Shown here: positions 34,086 through 45,000 of the stretch, piece by piece
Position numbering within the stretch: the stretch's first letter is position 1
Layout: the number at the start of each line of letters is the position of its first letter
Notes under the pieces: generated by a model
Told to the model about the DNA's origin: nothing
The model's database searches: none
The model's input: only the letters and a program-made list of their open reading frames with translations
Made by a program: the position numbers and the translations under genes
Assembly: GCF_000224145.3 (NCBI RefSeq)
Contig: NC_020166.2
Span: 9,698,811 to 9,762,810 of the forward strand
From: Ciona intestinalis
Taxonomy: Eukaryota > Chordata > Ascidiacea > Phlebobranchia > Cionidae
Direction of reading: 5' to 3'
Length of the DNA stretch: 64,000 nucleotides

Positions 34086-36875
34086 TTACTTTACTTCATG
34101 GTCTTTATTCTTAATCCTGGGCCACATACCAAGAAGGTTACGTGGCACATAACCCTCCTTCTCACCAAGTCTACCCCACCACCATTCCTTCTCAAATTCG
34201 TCTTCCTTCCGAATAATTGCGATCAAATCCCCATCAGTGATTTCCAATTCATCATCACTGGTTGGCTTGTAAGTGTACAGGGCATACACCTGCCCTTGCC
34301 GCACTACACCAAGTTTGTCCTGTGTCCCGTAGAGATACTCAGAGCATGCTGTATAACCCTCATCTAACTCTTCACATTTATCAGCTGCAGTTTCCCCGTC
34401 ACTCAACGTAGCTGCAAATATACAAGCTCCGTTTTCGACCAGGAATCTCGCCATTACAAGGTTATTGCAAGACGCTGCACAATGGAGAGGTGTCCAACCA
34501 TCTGTATCCGATGCATTGATATCACAACCATAATGAACAAGGAACCTCACAAGCTCGAAATGCCCAGCACAGACTGCATTATGTAAGGCAGTGATTCCTT
34601 CATCATTTGCTCCACTTGGGTCATCAACTTGGTCAATATTCTGCTTCACAAGATCAAACTCACCCTCCAAAGAAGCATCGAGGAGCAAAGCTAGAGGATC
34701 AAATCTGATCCGACGATTTGGTCCTTTAGAAGGAGCATTTTTGGGTTTGAGTATTCCTTTTGTAGCAAGCGCTGTAGAAGGTTTAAATCTCGGTTCAGAA
34801 TCCATATCTCTTTCATCATCATTGCTGTCTTTCTCCTGCAAAGTTTCCAGATGAGTTGACCTCTGTTCATTTCCATTTTGCTTGGAAATTTCAGCTGTAG
34901 GAGATTGTACATCAGCTTGTAGATCTTCCATTCCTTCATCTGACTTGTCGTTCCCTTTTTTTGCACCAGGATCCACATAGGCAGGTGGGGGCGTACTTCT
35001 TTGACTATTCTCCAAGTTTGGCCGATAAAACAAAGTATCCGCCTTCTTATAGATCTGATCATATAAGAAGGATAGATTAGGACCTTGTGGGCGCTCAGGT
35101 TCCGTAATAGAGCTACGTTTCTTAAGCGGTCTTGGAGCGTGAGCAAATTTCCTTCTCAGAGCTTCAATATCAACCCGTATTGGCTTTTCTGCAACCGGAT
35201 TGTTTTGAATAACAATACTACCATTGGGTTGGGTTTGGTTTTCATTTATGGCTTTAGGGTACGGGGGTGGTGGATGTCCAACAGGGGTATGCATGTACTT
35301 AATGTTACCACTTGGTAAAACTGTTATATTAGGCTGGGGATAATTTGGTCCATCAACAGCAGTGTTGGGTGGCTGTTTATAAGCAAACAGATTAATACCG
35401 GCAGAAGTAGTTGGCTTTGGAGACTGGTTATCTGATGTATTAAGCACATAGTACCCACTGGAAGCATTAGGAGATGGTTCAGGTGCTTGGCTTTTCGAAA
35501 ACATAGGTCGGACTTTAGCTGTCAATGACTCCGAGGTGCTTGGTTGTGAAACCTCAGGGAAAAGTTGAGCCATAGCTGATTGTGGTCGTATGAATCGGTT
35601 TTGCTTTGTTTGTTGATTATTTGCATCATCCTCAGTGTAACTTTTGTTGGTTCCTGGATCGTAATGACCTTCTGGTTGTCGTCTGATTATTGGTTTATTT
35701 GGCGATCTGTCCAATCTATTCATCCCCCCTTTTCCTGGCTGCATGTTTGAGTTAAACTTATCATTTATCCTCGGTGCTTCGGATACTTTAGGGTCAGATT
35801 GTTGAACCAAAGGCTCTACCGCTGCAACTATTGTGTGCATTTTCATGTTTGGGACACCAGATTGTGAGTTGAAACCATCTCTGTTGTAAAAGTCACCAGA
35901 AAATCCGTTTGCCATCATTCGTTTTTGCTTCAAACGATTAGTCAGCTCCTCAATTCTCCGATCCAAGTCTCCTGCATCATCATTTCTCTTCTTTAACAAC
36001 ACTCTCTGATCTTCCAACCTCTTATGCTGCTCCTCATTCATTCGGTAAAGGATCGTCATTTCTTTTTTAAGTTTATCCATTTCATCATTATTAGCATTTC
36101 CACCAGCAACCGTAGCAGTGACATTCTCAGTACCATTGTAAGTTTGATTCCCAGACTGAAATCCTTTTCTTAACTCATCTAGTTGAAGCGTCAAATCATG
36201 GACTTTATTAATAGCTCCATTCAACTCTTTCTGCTTCTCCTCAAACAAACTTCTCACAGCTTCCAGTTCAGATGAAATATTAGAGTTCTGGTACCTCTGT
36301 TGTTCCACCTTTCCTCTTAGAGCTCGAATCTTTTTCAGTTTTGCTTCTTGTGCTTCTGCTTTTTCTCTCAATCGTCGAAGCTTTTCATTTTCCCCGATAG
36401 CAGCCTGGTGCTGCTGCATCTGCTGTTTTAAAAACCTCAATCTTTGTTCTTTTCCAACCAACGTCTGTTGTTGCTGTTCAATTTGCTGCTGTTGTCGTTG
36501 AGCTATATCCTTTAGCTCTGAAAGCGTCATATCGAAGTTATTAACCCCCAACATTGCGCCATCTAATTTATTAAATGCATCTCCTGCTTCCCAACTCCCT
36601 TCACCTGGGTTGGAATCGTTGCTTACAAAATGACGAAGACAAAACCGAACCTCTTGGGCATGCGAACCCCACTGTTGTAAGATGGTGTATGGTTTTTCAC
36701 TCAAGCTTACAAACCTTTCCTTGCCTCTCCATAACTCTGCAAGGTGACAGTTGGTCTCCCCAGGTTCTTTACAGCAATCAATAACATCCAATGCTGTTGT
36801 GTTGGGTGTGATGGGGACCTCAACAACTGAGGATGGGTCGTCACTTAAATAAACCTTTATCACAGTAGGAATCAT
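34086..36875 (-). CDS. PPP1R13B: ASPP-family protein (PPP1R13-like: PP1- and p53-binding ankyrin-SH3 protein)
   Basis: One uninterrupted frame of 929 residues. The ATG at 36875 (MIPTVIKVYLS) aligns with the ASPP1/2 start; earlier in-frame codons have no ATG. Order: an ASPP ubiquitin/RA-like domain at about 1-85 (EVPITPNTTALDVIDCCKEP, AELWRGKERF); a Gln-rich coiled coil at about 118-325; a long Pro/Ser-rich middle with two PPxY motifs (PPPPYPK, PPPAYVD); an RVxF-type PP1 docking motif RIRF at 722-725; ankyrin repeats at about 727-860 (DEGITALHNAVCAGH, DGWTPLHCAASCNN); and an SH3 domain at about 862-922 (VYALYTYKP, EKEWWWGRLG, GYVPRNLLG). Family members recruit PP1 to junctions and to YAP and modulate p53. 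The full N-terminus makes it ASPP1/2-like rather than iASPP; a tunicate may have one pre-duplication gene, so the symbol is approximate. Vertebrate homologs have many introns, this one none. Confidence 0.93.
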   Translation of the reverse strand: MIPTVIKVYLSDDPSSVVEVPITPNTTALDVIDCCKEPGETNCHLAELWRGKERFVSLSEKPYTILQQWGSHAQEVRFCLRHFVSNDSNPGEGSWEAGDAFNKLDGAMLGVNNFDMTLSELKDIAQRQQQQIEQQQQTLVGKEQRLRFLKQQMQQHQAAIGENEKLRRLREKAEAQEAKLKKIRALRGKVEQQRYQNSNISSELEAVRSLFEEKQKELNGAINKVHDLTLQLDELRKGFQSGNQTYNGTENVTATVAGGNANNDEMDKLKKEMTILYRMNEEQHKRLEDQRVLLKKRNDDAGDLDRRIEELTNRLKQKRMMANGFSGDFYNRDGFNSQSGVPNMKMHTIVAAVEPLVQQSDPKVSEAPRINDKFNSNMQPGKGGMNRLDRSPNKPIIRRQPEGHYDPGTNKSYTEDDANNQQTKQNRFIRPQSAMAQLFPEVSQPSTSESLTAKVRPMFSKSQAPEPSPNASSGYYVLNTSDNQSPKPTTSAGINLFAYKQPPNTAVDGPNYPQPNITVLPSGNIKYMHTPVGHPPPPYPKAINENQTQPNGSIVIQNNPVAEKPIRVDIEALRRKFAHAPRPLKKRSSITEPERPQGPNLSFLYDQIYKKADTLFYRPNLENSQRSTPPPAYVDPGAKKGNDKSDEGMEDLQADVQSPTAEISKQNGNEQRSTHLETLQEKDSNDDERDMDSEPRFKPSTALATKGILKPKNAPSKGPNRRIRFDPLALLLDASLEGEFDLVKQNIDQVDDPSGANDEGITALHNAVCAGHFELVRFLVHYGCDINASDTDGWTPLHCAASCNNLVMARFLVENGACIFAATLSDGETAADKCEELDEGYTACSEYLYGTQDKLGVVRQGQVYALYTYKPTSDDELEITDGDLIAIIRKEDEFEKEWWWGRLGEKEGYVPRNLLGMWPRIKNKDHEVK

Positions 36876-37780
36876 AATGTAGGCCCACAGCACCACAGCA
36901 GCTCCTTATAATTAAGTACAGCCTGCAATAGCAACCAAAATGCAAGATCTGTTTGGAAAATAAATGGTCAAATATTTCGACACAATTGACATAAAAAAAG
37001 CAATATTTTTACACCTCCACAAATCTAGTTCTCGAAGAAAAATATAATTTAGCAACAAAAAAATGACTTTTCTAAAAGGCGGCGACGTAACAAAACTTAC
37101 GGTATATGCTAAAGCTCACTTTTAACTTGAAACGACTAATTTATGTCCAGCATACAATTCTAGCAACATAAATACGTATATATACGTATAATACAAATAA
37201 TAATAACCATGAAAACATGGTCGTTAACTAAAATTCCTGACGCAATTCGGATTACATGTAATTTCGCTTTGATGGGGATTTTCTCATTACCTGCACGAAA
37301 AAGATATTTATGTTCAAATCTGGCAATTCGTATCTCTATGCTGATTGATGCAAAATTGAACAGATTCTGTACTTTCTACAAGAAATGTTTACTTTTTCTT
37401 TGATATAACAACTTTAATACATACAAATTTGCAACACGATTATAAAATACCATTTTTGATTTTACGACACAATTTTTAAAATGTACACTCTGATATCTTT
37501 TCTGTATGTTATCAATGGAGGGGAAATCACGTTTTAAATGTCTTTTCAATTTACATTTTAATAATATCTAGATAATTCTTTGATATTCTCGGTCTCTTTC
37601 ATGTTTCGAGAGAGGTTGCTTTTTGCAAAAGAAGAAAGTAAGATTATACGAGAGAGGGCAAAAAAAAGTTTCGGGAATACGATTTCCGTTTGTTTACATT
37701 AGAACTCGAAATCTAAATTACGTTCTGTTCAAAATCGTGGAAATTCTAAACGTGCTAGAGGATTTCATGGACCATATGCG
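36876..37780. promoter_or_regulatory. Head-to-head intergenic region between the ASPP and CCDC57-like genes
   Basis: About 900 bases separate two divergently transcribed genes, so both promoters must lie here unless non-coding 5' exons extend elsewhere. There is no CpG-rich core or obvious TATA arrangement that I can assign. Confidence 0.4.
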
Positions 37781-37790
37781 ATGGATTTAA
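37767..37790 (+). promoter_or_regulatory. Upstream open reading frame overlapping the CCDC57-like start
   Basis: ATGGACCATATGCGATGGAT then TTAA encodes seven codons (MDHMRWI) and terminates inside the main frame, the stop lying 8-10 bases into the CDS. Such an overlapping uORF could reduce translation of the main frame, if the transcript starts upstream of it. Confidence 0.4.
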
Positions 37791-40315
37791 AAGCAATTGA
37801 ATTAATAGCTTTAGAGAAAGAAAAGGAATGGAAATCTGCTCTTTCATTCCAAGTAACAACGTTGCAAGAAGTGTTAAACTCTAAGACAGTCGAATACGAC
37901 ACTTTATTTGAGAAATTTAACCAACTAAAAGCGGATTTTAAATACAATTTAAGACTTTTACATGATCGAGATAAAGAACTTGCGCTTCTTGACAAAGATC
38001 ACAATCGTGTGAAGGTTTTGGAGCAGACGTGTCTTGTTGAACTTAGTGAACAAAAAATACGAGTCGAAAAATTAAAAGAGAAACTACAAAACGAAAATAA
38101 AGCAAGAGAGCAATTAGACGACCATTACAAGAAAAGAATTCTAAATCAACAACTTCAGATGGAGAAATTAAAAACAACCAAAAGTAACGAAAATCGAGAG
38201 ACGACGAATGAATTGAAAAAAGTTAAAATTCAGTTTGAACAAAATGTTCAATCGCTTAAAGGTGAAATTGAATCTCAACGACTTGAATTTATGAGTGAAT
38301 TTGAAGATATTTTGAACACTCAAGAATCAAAGTTCACAAAACAACTCGAAGAAACTAAAATTGAAAATTCGACTTTGTTAATGAAACATAAGGTGCTAAG
38401 CAAAGAAATGGAAATTCTACAAAGTAAACATGATGACCAAAGACAGAAGAATGAAGAATCAAGGCTAAAAGTTGAAGAATTGAAGTCAAAACTCCAAAAG
38501 GCAGAGTGGAATATTTGCGATGTTTCTTCGATTAAAAACGACCGGATTCTTGAACTAGAAGCCCAAGTTGAACACCTAAAGGTGCTATCTACAACTTCAC
38601 GAGATGAATTTATCGAACAAAGGAATAAATTGGATAAAGAAGTTAATGAGAAGCACATAAAGTTGATTGCACTGAAACAACTAAACTTGGACAGAGAAAA
38701 AAGCTTTGTAGATCAGTTCCGAAAACTGCAAAGTCAGCACGAGTCAACAAAATTGGAGTTGGAACGAGCAATCTGGTCAAAAACAGAAGTTAAGCAACAA
38801 TTTAAACAAACTTTGAGTGAAAAACAAGAAGAAGTTGTGACTTTACAGCGCAAACTGGAAGCAGCCACTGTTCAGAGGAAGTTGGCATCAGAAGAAAGTA
38901 AAAAACATGAACAATTTTCTAAAACTACCCAAACCAAAACACACATGAATATTTTTCCAAATGCTATGGGGAATAGAGAGGATATACATTCTGAACATAG
39001 TCACAATCAAAGGTGTTTCACATGTGAAGCTTCACTACAAAAAGCAAATGAGTTAGAATTACAAAACCAGCAGTTGAAGTCAGTCATTCGGCAAATGACG
39101 AGTGAATTGCATGAAATTGCGGAGAACAAGAAAAATACACCTGTTGGTTTTAATGAAGCACCAACAAGGGACTTCCCCTCTCATGATAATGGCTCATATG
39201 TGAAATCCTTAGAGAATGAATTGTTGTTTGTAAAGAGAGAGAAAAGATTGTTGGAAGAAAAATGTGAGAGACTTTCTGGGTTGGAACAGAAAAAGGAAAT
39301 TGAAAAAACAGTTGCAGATGTGTCTTCTGATCACCCATGCGTACAAAGTCACATTGGTTCCTTGAATAAAACAATTAGTGACTTACATGCTGAAAAATTG
39401 GAGCTAAAATCCGAGGTACAGAAGCTGAATTTGCAGGTTAATCACCACAGGCTTGTGTCCCAGCAACACGAGAATGCTGGAAAAGAGTTGTCGCAGAAAT
39501 TACAACAAGTTGAAGTTGAGTTGACAGCAATGAAACATAAAGGTCATAAAGAGGCTATGAATTTGAGAAGTAAAATATCGGACCTGACGCTTCAGTTCAA
39601 TGAAGCAAAAAGAGAAAGTGATGAATTCTATCGCAAAGGAATTCACGATAATTTGGAAGTTACCAAGTTACGGAATCAAATTTCCGAAATGTCGCTTGCT
39701 TTTGCTGCAAAGACACCGTGGACACTAGAAACATCACAAGCACCATTGGTACAAAGTCTTTCAACTGAAAATACGCAGCTCAAAGCACAGTTAGCTGCAA
39801 AATCACATGCATTGGAACTCAGCCCTAAAAAGCTTGATAATCTTACCAATACACAACTGCGTGTAAAGTTAAAACAAGCACAAGGACAAATATCAAGTTT
39901 GGTTCAAGAAAAAAGTCGACTGCTTGAATTAGGGAACCGTTTACGCTTAAAATTGAGAGGATTTCAGGAAAACAACGATGATGATGAGAATAAACAACCA
40001 AATAAATCCACAATAGAGAAGGAAAGAAGAGAATTTCAGAAGAAAGAAGAAAAAGAAAAAAGGGAAAAAGAGAGTAGGTTAAAAGAGATGGAGAATCTAC
40101 AGTATGACCTCACAAAACAACAACTCGCTTTTGCTCAGAGGAAACAAATTCCAACACGTGATGTCACCACAGAGCAAAGCGGAAGTGATGTTGCCATGAC
40201 GACAAAACAAAGTATGCCCTCTAGTGTCAATACATCGATAAACGACGTGTTTAGGATTCTTGACCAAGCTCCATCAAGTCCATCCATTGCTGGGGAGAAC
40301 GGGTATATGTGGTGA
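37781..40315 (+). CDS. CCDC57: CCDC57-like coiled-coil protein
   Basis: A single frame of 844 residues, rich in Glu, Lys, Gln and Leu. It is predicted to be almost entirely coiled coil, from about residue 25 to 730, with a charged Lys/Glu block (KEERREFQKKEEKEKREKE type) near 750 and a Ser/Thr-rich end. The segment DFKYNLRLLHDRDKELALLD near residue 50 and LRVKLKQAQGQISSLVQEK then LLELGNRLRLKL near 700 resemble CCDC57, a centriolar-satellite/microtubule protein that in vertebrates works with CEP63 in centriole duplication. Coiled-coil similarity is easily misleading, so the assignment is moderate. A tiny upstream frame overlaps the start. The gene has no introns, unlike vertebrate CCDC57, and is divergent from the ASPP gene. 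Confidence 0.72.
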   Translation: MDLKAIELIALEKEKEWKSALSFQVTTLQEVLNSKTVEYDTLFEKFNQLKADFKYNLRLLHDRDKELALLDKDHNRVKVLEQTCLVELSEQKIRVEKLKEKLQNENKAREQLDDHYKKRILNQQLQMEKLKTTKSNENRETTNELKKVKIQFEQNVQSLKGEIESQRLEFMSEFEDILNTQESKFTKQLEETKIENSTLLMKHKVLSKEMEILQSKHDDQRQKNEESRLKVEELKSKLQKAEWNICDVSSIKNDRILELEAQVEHLKVLSTTSRDEFIEQRNKLDKEVNEKHIKLIALKQLNLDREKSFVDQFRKLQSQHESTKLELERAIWSKTEVKQQFKQTLSEKQEEVVTLQRKLEAATVQRKLASEESKKHEQFSKTTQTKTHMNIFPNAMGNREDIHSEHSHNQRCFTCEASLQKANELELQNQQLKSVIRQMTSELHEIAENKKNTPVGFNEAPTRDFPSHDNGSYVKSLENELLFVKREKRLLEEKCERLSGLEQKKEIEKTVADVSSDHPCVQSHIGSLNKTISDLHAEKLELKSEVQKLNLQVNHHRLVSQQHENAGKELSQKLQQVEVELTAMKHKGHKEAMNLRSKISDLTLQFNEAKRESDEFYRKGIHDNLEVTKLRNQISEMSLAFAAKTPWTLETSQAPLVQSLSTENTQLKAQLAAKSHALELSPKKLDNLTNTQLRVKLKQAQGQISSLVQEKSRLLELGNRLRLKLRGFQENNDDDENKQPNKSTIEKERREFQKKEEKEKREKESRLKEMENLQYDLTKQQLAFAQRKQIPTRDVTTEQSGSDVAMTTKQSMPSSVNTSINDVFRILDQAPSSPSIAGENGYMW

Positions 40316-41229
40316 TCTAATTCAACAAAGATTCGAATATTTATTTTGTCACTTATAATTGTGAGTTCAATAGTTCAATGTTAATACCATATACCTCTCT
40401 TCTGGAAAACCTGGGAGTTCTTTAGGTTTGACCATATCATATCTCCTGTTTAATAGATGCAATATCACCAATTTACATTTATCCATTAAGAATTGTATAC
40501 GGACCATCTACAAAAGGTATCATAGTATCATAACATATTATTATAACATAACCTGTATCATAACCTATTCCAGGGCAAACATAGGTACATGCATACCTAT
40601 GGCGCCTATAGTTAGTCAGTACATATGCTACGAATCTACTCAAATTTCATATTGTTCTTACACACTGTGTTCTAATATAAATTGTACAGCATTATTGCTA
40701 TTGGTTAATGTTATTGCGCAGCAATTACAGTCAAAAGCTATAAAACATAACTGTTAGGTTGTTAAAATTAGAATTGTTACTCTGCTCCAAAAAAAGATTG
40801 TGCTTTATTATAAAGGTGCCTTGCCTGTAACTGGTGTAGCTTGTGTAATGTCTGTTTAAAAGTTACATTTGTTACCTTCATGAGCTTCTCAATACCCATA
40901 TATGGGTGAGGTTCTACAGTGCAGCATGGCAGGTTTTTTTGATATAGACAAGTACTGTGGGTCATAACCCTGTTTCTTACAACTGTAATGCACTGTGTTT
41001 TGTGTAAATTATTAATCAAAAGTGTATTTTTATAATAAGAATTGTGTTTCTTTACTGAATACTCGTATATGGTTCTACAAATTATATATTTATATCAGTT
41101 TTAACTTTTAACCAAAAGCAATGTTTCTAATTTTATAGGCAGAATATTTAAGTTGTTTAAAATGGATTCAAAACTTGACAATGTGTACGCTAAAGCATAA
41201 AGAGGGGACAAGAAGCATTTATTTTGTGA
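40316..41229. other. Stretch between the CCDC57-like gene and the MBD4 domain, no exon seen
   Basis: It should contain the 5' part of the MBD4-like gene if that gene is complete, but no methyl-CpG-binding domain or other coding exon is visible. It contains a SINE end near 40895-40930 (CCATATATGGGTGAGG) and possible acceptor TTTTATAG at about 41140. Confidence 0.45.
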
Positions 41230-41912
<683 letters not shown>

Positions 41913-42047
41913 TAGTAATTTAAAACTCCAATTTTCCATTATTACAATCATGTTTAACCTATTTTTATATATTTTTTCATTTTAGGTCCTCATAATTTAG
42001 CTATGCATTGAGTATTTACACGTTTATAGTTGATATTTTAATAATTT

Positions 42048-45000
42048 ATGTCTGCACAAAATGCTCTCCACAAACCTGTTTTCATTGATTATGCACCACC
42101 TTTGATCAAACAGAAAGCATGGGAGTTTTTCAAGGTAGATATGCATCTGTTTGAAGTTTATACATTTATTAAGTGACACATTTGTTATAACCGGGTATGG
42201 TATGTACATGATTGAATGCAACTTACTTATTCTCACATGGCAGTGCAATAACAGTTGTTATAACATGGGTGTTGTAATTTTTAATTTATACACCTCGTGC
42301 TTCATATGGTTGATAATTTGGATAATACAAAGTGGCATGGGTTGGAGCAATTTAAGGCTTGCCCAAGGACACATAAGCCTGCAGTGGCAGCATCATTGTA
42401 ATATCTGGGCTAGAGGCAGGTGTGCTAACCACAGCGCTGACAGCTGTATAAGTAGCCATCATGTGTGTTATGTAGTGTACACCCATGCCTGTATTATCAC
42501 ATTACTGTGAGAGGCCTTTAGTGTGTTAGCCTATTTCCTTAGTAGTTAATATAATAACAATACCGTTTTACCAATATCATATTAACACACACACTTCTAA
42601 TCAATCACTTAGACATGCTACACCACATTCGCACATTGTATATATAACAATATACCAGTATGCAGTATCATATTATCACACACACCTTCTAAAGTAATCA
42701 AATTTATATACTCTTTTTAAAAGCAAGTGCAACAACAGTACATGTACCCTATACCTACATTTTTCTAAAACCTGGCAGTGTGTATTGTCTTTCCCATGTT
42801 GTAATTTCTAAGGGTAAATAAGGTATATGAAAACATATACATATACATATACCTTATTTTACATATACCTAATTTATAAATACATATACACATATTTAAT
42901 TTTGTAAGGTGTACAACATGGAACAGTTATTATACACTGTCAGTCTCAGGTTTAAATGTAGGTATAGGGACATAGGGTCTATAGCATCTTACATCTATAA
43001 TATCCTATTATCCAAAACCCCTTCAAGCCTTGGCATTTTTCCTCAGTACATAACAATACACGTTGATACAAAAACAGCACTAAAAGAGACAAAAACGGCC
43101 CCAAAAGAGACAAAAACGGCCCCAAAAGAGGCAACAATGGCTCCAAAAGAGATTCATTATATAGCAATATCTTATACCCCAGATTTCACGCACCCCTTCA
43201 CATTCCCTCCTCCACGTACGTTCAGACATCCACCTTTATTCACACGATGAAGTTCCTTCCTTCCAGCAAGACAATCCATTCCTCACGCACGGGTATCGGT
43301 CGTATCTATCGGCTAAACAATGCTGTAAAAGGTAGAAATAAAACAAAGGATCAAATGCGATATAAAGCCGATATTATGAGGTGTATGGGGAAAATGGATG
43401 AAATATTATATTGCATTTTAGACATGGGTAAAATGGATCAAATGAGATATTGCCTTTAAAACTTGGCAAAAATGGATTAAATGTTATATTGGCTTTTAAA
43501 CATTGACTTCTCTGTTTAGAATCAGGTTATTATATAAGCTTCATACTATTACCTGTTTACGTAGTTGATGAAATACCAGCAATTTACCACTTTTGTCAAA
43601 ATTCACCACATTTTTTATGCCAGATGAGCCGTTAAAAGATCGTTTACTTTATGCCCTCTGACTACATATTTTAGCAAGAGCATAATTTCGGTTCAAAACA
43701 TGAAAATAACTTAAAAGGCAGAGAACTTACAAATTAAACCCATCTTACCCCACGTACCATCTTACCCGGAATATGTTTTAACTTCCAGTGTTTTAATAAA
43801 GTCGAATGAGTTGGTGAACATATGGACCCATGGTGGGATGTTTGTTTATCTCTTCATCTTGTTATTCTACGACCAATTCTATCTTCTGTCTTCATTAAAG
43901 GCATCGGTGGCCGACCATTTCATATTTCTCACTTTCTCTGTGTGTAGTCAGGTAAATGGAACAGCTCAGGCTGTTACTTTGACTTTTTTTGCTTCCCGAT
44001 TATTTTTACTTTTTAATTTCTTTATTTTTAAAAGTAAAATTGGCTGTTAGATTAGATTCTTTTTCATTCCCCACTTATTTGCTTGCAAACATAGTTCTAG
44101 TTATAAAAATATAATAAAATAATAAATGATATCGACAGTTCTCAAATATAGATAAAAAAAATATATTCTGGATTGTGTCTATTGTAACAGAAATAGTCAA
44201 AATGATTTGCTAGAAAGTTTATATTGTCGGGTAGAGAAAGATGGCACATATTTTTATTCTACTATCACATCTCCAGGCTTGCATGTTATGCTCCGCTGGT
44301 TACCACACGTTTAACTGTCACGTCCATGAAAAAGTAGCCACACGTTGGTATTCAGTTGACTTAGTTGGGATTACTGTGGGAATGCTGGGTTGTTATATGA
44401 TCGGACTTTACTATGGTTTCTACTGTTTTAATGTAAGTATTATACACTCAAATAAAAAATAAAGGAAAAGTGTGTATTGTGAATCTTGTGAGAACTAAAT
44501 AAACAAACATTAGGTTGTGGTATGATAGCCCATGTTTTTATTTTTTTTTATTTTGTAAGCAAAAAATATTTACAGAATTATTTAACCATTTTGTCACAAC
44601 TTTAAAAGAGTGTTGTTAATTGTAAAAAAAAACAGGATTGGAACCTATTTTTTTATTATTTTAATGTTAGTGAGAATTTATCTAATGCTTTCTTATCACA
44701 GATGACGAAACTCTTTTATCAAGTGATTGTTATTTCTATGATTGTAGTTTCAATCTCGCTCATGATTCATCCAAAATATTTATCAAAAAGGTGAAACTCA
44801 AATTGAAATGTTAATGTTTTTGAAACGTAAAGTTCGTGAAATATTTTGTGCCTTACACGACAATGAACATGGACAAATATGTAGCACTACTGCCGCTTGC
44901 TAGAAATGTACAAGAATGTAATAAGCTTCCAAAAATTATCCACACGTTGCCATTGCTATGGCAATCATAGATAAGTCCGACACTACAACACCTATATGAA

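Noticed and set aside
34691-35146. 151-codon minus-strand frame inside the ASPP gene
   Set aside because: It is a shadow of the ASPP frame on the same strand, with no domain of its own.
38320-38658. 112-codon minus-strand frame, Ser-rich
   Set aside because: It is the antisense shadow of the Glu/Lys-rich CCDC57-like coiled coil.
42909-43250. 113-codon frame with TKTAPKE repeats
   Set aside because: It reads through a 21-bp minisatellite in PAQR3 intron 1 and continues out of phase into exon 2; the PAQR3 frame there is different.
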